Made by a program: the position numbers and the translations under genes
Source: an uncultured Actinomycetes bacterium
Lineage (GTDB): Bacteria > Actinomycetota > Thermoleophilia > Solirubrobacterales > 70-9
Direction: 5' to 3'
Length of the DNA: 45,332 nucleotides
Assembly: GCA_937907435.1 (NCBI GenBank)
Contig: CALCIA010000247.1
Span: 1-45,332 of the forward strand
Notes under the pieces: generated by a model
Database searches by the model: none
What the model saw: only the letters and a program-made list of their open reading frames with translations
Told to the model about the DNA's origin: nothing
Shown: positions 41,993 to 45,332 of the stretch, one piece after another
How the letters are laid out: the number at the start of each line of letters is the position of its first letter
Numbering within the stretch: position 1 is the stretch's first letter

Positions 41993-43111
41993 ATGGTGCG
42001 GGGCGTGCTCACGCTCGTCGACCTCTTCGCCGGCTGCGGCGGCATGACGCGGGGGTTCGAGGACTCGGGGGCCTTCCGGTCGGTCTTCGCGGTCGAGTTC
42101 GACCGCGACGCGGCGGCGACCTACGCGGCGAACTTCGGCGACCACGTGGCGTGCGGGCCGATCGAGGATGTCGCCGCGTTCCCGGATGCCGACGTGGTGA
42201 TCGGCGGGCCGCCGTGCCAGGGCTTCAGCCCGCTGAACCGGGAGGCGGTCGGCTTCGAGCGGCGCGGGCTGTGGCGCGAGTACCTGCGCGCGCTGGAGGC
42301 GGTCGAGCCGCGGGCCTTCGTGATGGAGAACGTCCCCGAGCTGCTCCGCAGCGCCGAGTACGCCGAGTTCAGGCGCCGCGCCGAGGAGCTCGGCTTCGAG
42401 GTCGACGGCGAGATCCTGAACGCCGCCGACTTCGGCGTCCCCCAGCGACGCCGCCGCGCGATCGTGATTGGCACCCGCTCCACCCCGCCGCCCTGGCCCG
42501 CGCCGACCCATGCCGGGCCGGAGGCAGACCCCCTTCCCGTCGGGGACGATGGGCGTGCGCCTTGGGTCACGTTTCGGGAGGCGGTCGAGGGGCTGCCGCT
42601 GCGGCCGGACGGGCGGCGGTGGCATCGGCCGCGGCGGCCGCGGCCGGAGAGCGTGCGGCGCTACAAGGCGGTGCCGCGCGACGGCGGCGATCGGTTCGCG
42701 ATGCAGCGGAACCTCGACCGGGCCGGCCTGGGACACCTGGTGCCGCGCTGCTGGCGGGAGAAGCCGACCGGGACGACCGACGTCTTCGGCCGCCTCTGGT
42801 GGGACCGACCGGCGCTGACGATCCGCACCGAGTTCTACAAGCCGGAGAAAGGCCGTTACCTCCACCCCTCCGCCCACCGCCCGATCACGGTGCGCGAGGC
42901 GGCGCGCCTGATGTCCTTCCCCGACGACTTCGTCCTGCCCGAGGAGCAGGCGATGTCGAGCGTCGCCCGCCAGATCGGCAACGCCGTCCCGCCGCTGCTG
43001 GCGCGCCGCATCGCCGAATCCCTCGCCGCCGCGCTCCGCCGCGACACCCCTTCCGCTGTTCCTTATGGTCCTGTGGGGACCGAAAGGAACAGTTCAGCGG
43101 TGGCGGCTTAG
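41993..43111 (+). CDS. DNA (cytosine-5-)-methyltransferase
   Basis: 372 residues from ATG 41993. GTG 42005 (LTLVDLFAG) is an equally typical start for the family. Motif I DLFAGCGGMTRGFE, catalytic C75 in GGPPCQGFSP, motif VI MENVPEL, motif VIII QRRRRAIVIG and motif X GNAVPPLLA are all present, with a target-recognition region between VIII and IX. It transfers a methyl group to C5 of cytosine within an unknown site. A Vsr repair gene converges on it with an 18-base overlap, as expected for a 5mC enzyme. No restriction endonuclease is visible. The last about 20 residues are encoded by the family B hairpin, an unusual tail. Confidence 0.93.
   Translation: MVRGVLTLVDLFAGCGGMTRGFEDSGAFRSVFAVEFDRDAAATYAANFGDHVACGPIEDVAAFPDADVVIGGPPCQGFSPLNREAVGFERRGLWREYLRALEAVEPRAFVMENVPELLRSAEYAEFRRRAEELGFEVDGEILNAADFGVPQRRRRAIVIGTRSTPPPWPAPTHAGPEADPLPVGDDGRAPWVTFREAVEGLPLRPDGRRWHRPRRPRPESVRRYKAVPRDGGDRFAMQRNLDRAGLGHLVPRCWREKPTGTTDVFGRLWWDRPALTIRTEFYKPEKGRYLHPSAHRPITVREAARLMSFPDDFVLPEEQAMSSVARQIGNAVPPLLARRIAESLAAALRRDTPSAVPYGPVGTERNSSAVAA
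43056..43092. terminator. 16-position hairpin, family B, inside the methyltransferase 3' end
   Basis: Arms 43056-43071 and 43077-43092 pair at 15 of 16 positions (one G-U) around TGTGG. The left arm CTGTTCCTTATGGTCC is identical to part of the hairpin at 20733-20777. It sits between convergent genes, overlapping the methyltransferase coding end and lying next to the Vsr stop (43094). Confidence 0.7.
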
Positions 43112-43513
43112 GGACTCGCGCACGGCGGACTCGACCCGGTCGGCGGCCGCCTCGATCTCCTCGTGCTCCCAGACCCGGACCACGGTCCAGCCCGCCGCGG
43201 CGAGGAGCCCGTTCACGGTGGCGTCACGCTCGCGGTTGCGGGTGAGCTTGTCCTGCCAGAAGGCTTCGTTTGAGCGGGGCAGGGTGCCGTGCTCGGGGCA
43301 GGAGTGCCAGAAGCAGCCGTCGACGTAGACGGCGACCTTGGCCGGGCCGAAGACGAGGTCGGCGCGGCTCGGCACGCCTTTCAGCGGCCGGCGGTCGACC
43401 CGGTAGCGGAAGCCGCGCCGGTGGAGCTCGGAGCGCAGTTCCAGCTCCGGCGCCGTGTCGCGCCGCCGCACCCGTGACATCCGTTCGCTGACGCCGGCGG
43501 AGGAGGGCGTCAT
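43094..43513 (-). CDS. vsr: Very short patch repair endonuclease (Vsr)
   Basis: 139 residues from ATG 43513; the frame stays open far upstream but only this part is Vsr. Motifs: SRVRRRDTAPELELRSELH, D52 in SRADLVF, GCFWHSCPEHG with H70, and WQDKLTRNRERD. Vsr nicks DNA 5' of the T in T:G mismatches made by deamination of 5-methylcytosine, starting repair. Its place next to a C5 methyltransferase fits that role. It starts 26 bases after the stop of the nitroreductase-like gene and is probably co-transcribed with it. Confidence 0.93.
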   Translation of the reverse strand: MTPSSAGVSERMSRVRRRDTAPELELRSELHRRGFRYRVDRRPLKGVPSRADLVFGPAKVAVYVDGCFWHSCPEHGTLPRSNEAFWQDKLTRNRERDATVNGLLAAAGWTVVRVWEHEEIEAAADRVESAVRESLSRHR

Positions 43514-43539
43514 CGGCGGTCGGGCTTTGCGGGCGGCCT

Positions 43540-44178
43540 TCACCGCGGTGTGCGCGGCTCGAGGATGACGATCGGGATGACCCGCGGGTGGGCGCGCTCG
43601 CGGAAGGTCGCGTAGCCGGGATAGAAGGCGAGGAACTCGGGCCAGAGGCGCTCGCGCTCCTCGTCGGTGGCGAGGCGGGCACGCACCGGGCGCACCTCGG
43701 CGCCGATCCGCACGGTCGTCTCCGGATTCGCCACCAGGTTGTGGAACCACGCCGGGTTGGTCGGCTGCCCGGCCTTCGAGGCGACCACCGCGATCGACTC
43801 GCCGTCGCGGTGGTACATCAGCGGCGAGGTGCGGGCGATGCCGGACCTCGCCCCGCGATGGTCGACCAAGGCGACCTTGGCGCCGGGCCAGCCCGGCAAG
43901 CTGCCGCCGATCCGCCCGCCGCTGCGCCGGTAGACGGCGACGTGGACCTTGGTCGAGCGCCGGCCGAGGTAGACGCCGCGGTCGTTCATCGCCTCGGCGA
44001 CGGCCAGGTTGAGGCGGGCGTTCAGGGACGGGGCGACGGCCGGGCCCTCGCCCGGTGCGCTCGCGGCGCCGAGACCGGCCGGCCGCCCGATCCGCCGCCA
44101 CGCCAGCAGCGCCGCTCCGATCGCCAGGGAGCCGATCGCCACCCGACGGCTCCTCCGCATCGCCGTCCGCTCGTCCAT
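43540..44178 (-). CDS. Nitroreductase/deazaflavin (F420)-dependent oxidoreductase family protein
   Basis: 212 residues. N-terminal hydrophobic segment (VAIGSLAIGAALLAW), then a DDN-like split-barrel: KVALVDHRGARSGIARTSPL, MYHRDGESIAVVASKAG, WFHNLVANPETTV and RLWPEFLAFYPGYATFRERA. Relatives in actinobacteria use F420 to reduce nitro, quinone or other electrophilic substrates. The membrane segment suggests it works at the membrane. ATG 44178 follows GGAGCTC. Upstream of vsr on the same strand. Confidence 0.88.
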   Translation of the reverse strand: MDERTAMRRSRRVAIGSLAIGAALLAWRRIGRPAGLGAASAPGEGPAVAPSLNARLNLAVAEAMNDRGVYLGRRSTKVHVAVYRRSGGRIGGSLPGWPGAKVALVDHRGARSGIARTSPLMYHRDGESIAVVASKAGQPTNPAWFHNLVANPETTVRIGAEVRPVRARLATDEERERLWPEFLAFYPGYATFRERAHPRVIPIVILEPRTPR

Positions 44179-44238
44179 GAGCTCCAGCCTACGCCGGCCG
44201 GTTGGCGCCCTCGGGCCCCGGGCGCCGGCGCCGCCCTC

Positions 44239-44982
44239 CTACTTCACGATGAGGACGATCGCCACCGCGACGCCGACCGTCACCACCGTCCAGCGCAGGG
44301 TCTGGTCGGGGATCCGCCGGCCGTAGCGCGCGCCGAGCTGGGCGCCCGCCATCGAGCCCACCGCGACCAGCGCCGCCGCGTCCCAGGCGACGTGGGCGAA
44401 GATCACGAAGAGGAGCGCCGCGACCGCGTTGGCCACGCCGACCATCACGTTCTTCAGCCCGTTCAGCCGCTGCAGGCCGTCGGGGATGAGGAAGCGCAGC
44501 GCGGCAAGCAGGATCACGCCCTGCGCGGCGCCGAAGTAGCCGCCGTAGACGCCGACCGCAAAGCCGATCGCGACGAGGGCGAACTTGCGGTGGTGGCTGA
44601 GCGACCCATGGCTCAGCTTCGGTTTCGGCCGCATCACCATCAACACGCAGGCGAGCAGGATCAGCACCGGCACCACCGTTTCGAAGACCCCTTCCGGCAG
44701 GGTCAGCAGCAGGATGCCGCCACCGATCGCGCCAAGCGTGGTCCCGGTGGTGCCGAGCGTCATCCGCTCCCGCTGGCCCACGAGCTCCCGCCGGTACCCC
44801 CAGATCGCGCTGACGTTGCCGAACACGAGGCCGACCGAGTTGGAGACGTTCGCGGTCACCGGCGCAAACCCGACCGCCAACAGCACCGGAAACGTGAGCA
44901 GCGAGCCGGAACCGACGATGGCATTGATGCCGCCCGCGGTGAACCCGGCGGCGAGGACGGCAAGGACCTGAAGGAGGTTCAT
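44239..44982 (-). CDS. TauE/SafE (TSUP) family permease
   Basis: 247 residues from ATG 44982 with about 8 membrane helices. Family signatures are present near the start (FTAGGINAIVGSGSLLTFP) and after the mid-loop (GVYGGYFGAAQGVILLA), the internal repeat typical of the family. Members export sulfite, sulfoacetate or other organosulfur anions, or import them; substrate not predictable here. The frame stays open upstream only because it runs into the composite repeat at 45017; the ATG at 44982 matches the family N-terminus. Confidence 0.9.
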   Translation of the reverse strand: MNLLQVLAVLAAGFTAGGINAIVGSGSLLTFPVLLAVGFAPVTANVSNSVGLVFGNVSAIWGYRRELVGQRERMTLGTTGTTLGAIGGGILLLTLPEGVFETVVPVLILLACVLMVMRPKPKLSHGSLSHHRKFALVAIGFAVGVYGGYFGAAQGVILLAALRFLIPDGLQRLNGLKNVMVGVANAVAALLFVIFAHVAWDAAALVAVGSMAGAQLGARYGRRIPDQTLRWTVVTVGVAVAIVLIVK

Positions 44983-45016
44983 CGAGACCGGCAGTCTCCC
45001 GGACCGACCCCCCGCG

Positions 45017-45171
45017 GAGGGCTCAGGGGCCGCAGGCTGGCGCACGGGAGGGCGGGGGGCCGCAGGCTGGCGCACGGGAGGGCTCAGGCCCCGCAAGCTG
45101 TCGCCCGGAGAAGGACCCGCCCCTCTCGCCACGGCCCGGGCAGGCTGTGGCCGTGGCGAGAGGGGCGGGTC
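45017..45171. repeat. Composite repeat, right copy (three ~31-base units plus 23-bp hairpin)
   Basis: Three tandem units occupy 45017-45047, 45048-45077 and 45078-45108, each starting GAGGGC. They are followed by a perfect 23-bp hairpin (45114-45136 with 45149-45171) around the loop CGGGCAGGCTGT. The whole is an inverted copy of the repeat at 1-142, with 43 bases identical. It lies 34 bases upstream of the TSUP start. The 350-base stretch past that gene holds only this repeat and the hairpin at 45226. Confidence 0.88.
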
Positions 45172-45225
45172 TGCGGAAGGTGTGGAGGGACACCGGCGGG
45201 AGGCGCACGGGAGGTTCACGGAACC

Positions 45226-45249
45226 GTGACGGGAGTCAGACCCCGTCAC
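45226..45249. repeat. 8-bp hairpin
   Basis: GTGACGGG, loop AGTCAGAC, CCCGTCAC. A smaller dyad, GGTTCACGGAACC, lies just before it (from about 45213). It is outside any gene; function unknown, possibly a terminator of a gene beyond the window. Confidence 0.45.
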
Positions 45250-45332
45250 AGAGATGCCGAGAACTCCACGCTTCCTTCCGTGTTGTCCAACACCGACCTA
45301 CGCGCTGCGTGGATTGACCGTGCTATAGCAAG

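Noticed and set aside
41888..42877. Upstream extension of the LuxR-type frame to 42877
   Set aside because: The extension is antisense to the methyltransferase and is not protein-like; the ATG at 41887 starts the recognisable domain.

Overview
The window is very GC-rich bacterial DNA with GTG starts and many 4-base GTGA/ATGA gene overlaps. Several protein types are characteristic of actinobacteria of the class Thermoleophilia (Solirubrobacterales and relatives): secreted collagen-like proteins with a short N-terminal membrane segment, very large secreted Ig-like/beta-propeller proteins with basic tails, and a regulator made of two winged helices. That placement is inference; no rRNA or marker gene is present to fix it.

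Layout. 1-142: one copy of a composite repeat whose inverted partner lies at 45017-45171. 153-1440: a small unknown protein and a degenerate RibBA-like protein. 1505-5733: a catabolic operon (thiolase, SDR, acyl-CoA dehydrogenase, APH-type kinase) resembling the 4-hydroxyacyl-CoA (levulinate/ACAD10-11) route. 5803-6402: a collagen-like protein. 6425-17292: a candidate genomic island bounded by the intact tRNA-Asp gene (17256-17329) and a 37-base copy of its 3' end (6425-6461). The island carries a 2386-residue RHS/NHL/LamG protein ending in a serine protease domain, a coupled small secreted protein, an unknown 580-residue protein and a gene-poor stretch. 17379-19698: a MarR regulator divergent from a DHA2 drug transporter, with two matching operators between them. 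19853-23304: an FAH-family enzyme, a secreted peptidoglycan-binding protein and a polysaccharide deacetylase. 23501-26306: a tight operon of cyclopropane fatty acid synthase, alpha/beta hydrolase and MBL-fold hydrolase. 26435-27982: a short FtsH. 28102-28835: two small proteins. 28852-37667: secreted proteins on the minus strand (collagen-like, 1372-residue, 906-residue propeller, 200-residue) plus a gene remnant. 37923-38927: a double winged-helix regulator. 39134-41215: a DHA2 transporter with its TetR regulator. 41228-43513: a LuxR-type regulator, a C5 DNA methyltransferase and a convergent Vsr repair endonuclease. 43540-44982: an F420-type nitroreductase-like protein and a TauE/SafE permease.

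The parts most worth following are the tRNA-Asp-bounded island with its protease-tipped RHS protein, the pair of inverted composite repeats near the two window ends, two families of repeated intergenic hairpins, and regulator/operator pairs whose promoter elements can be read directly.
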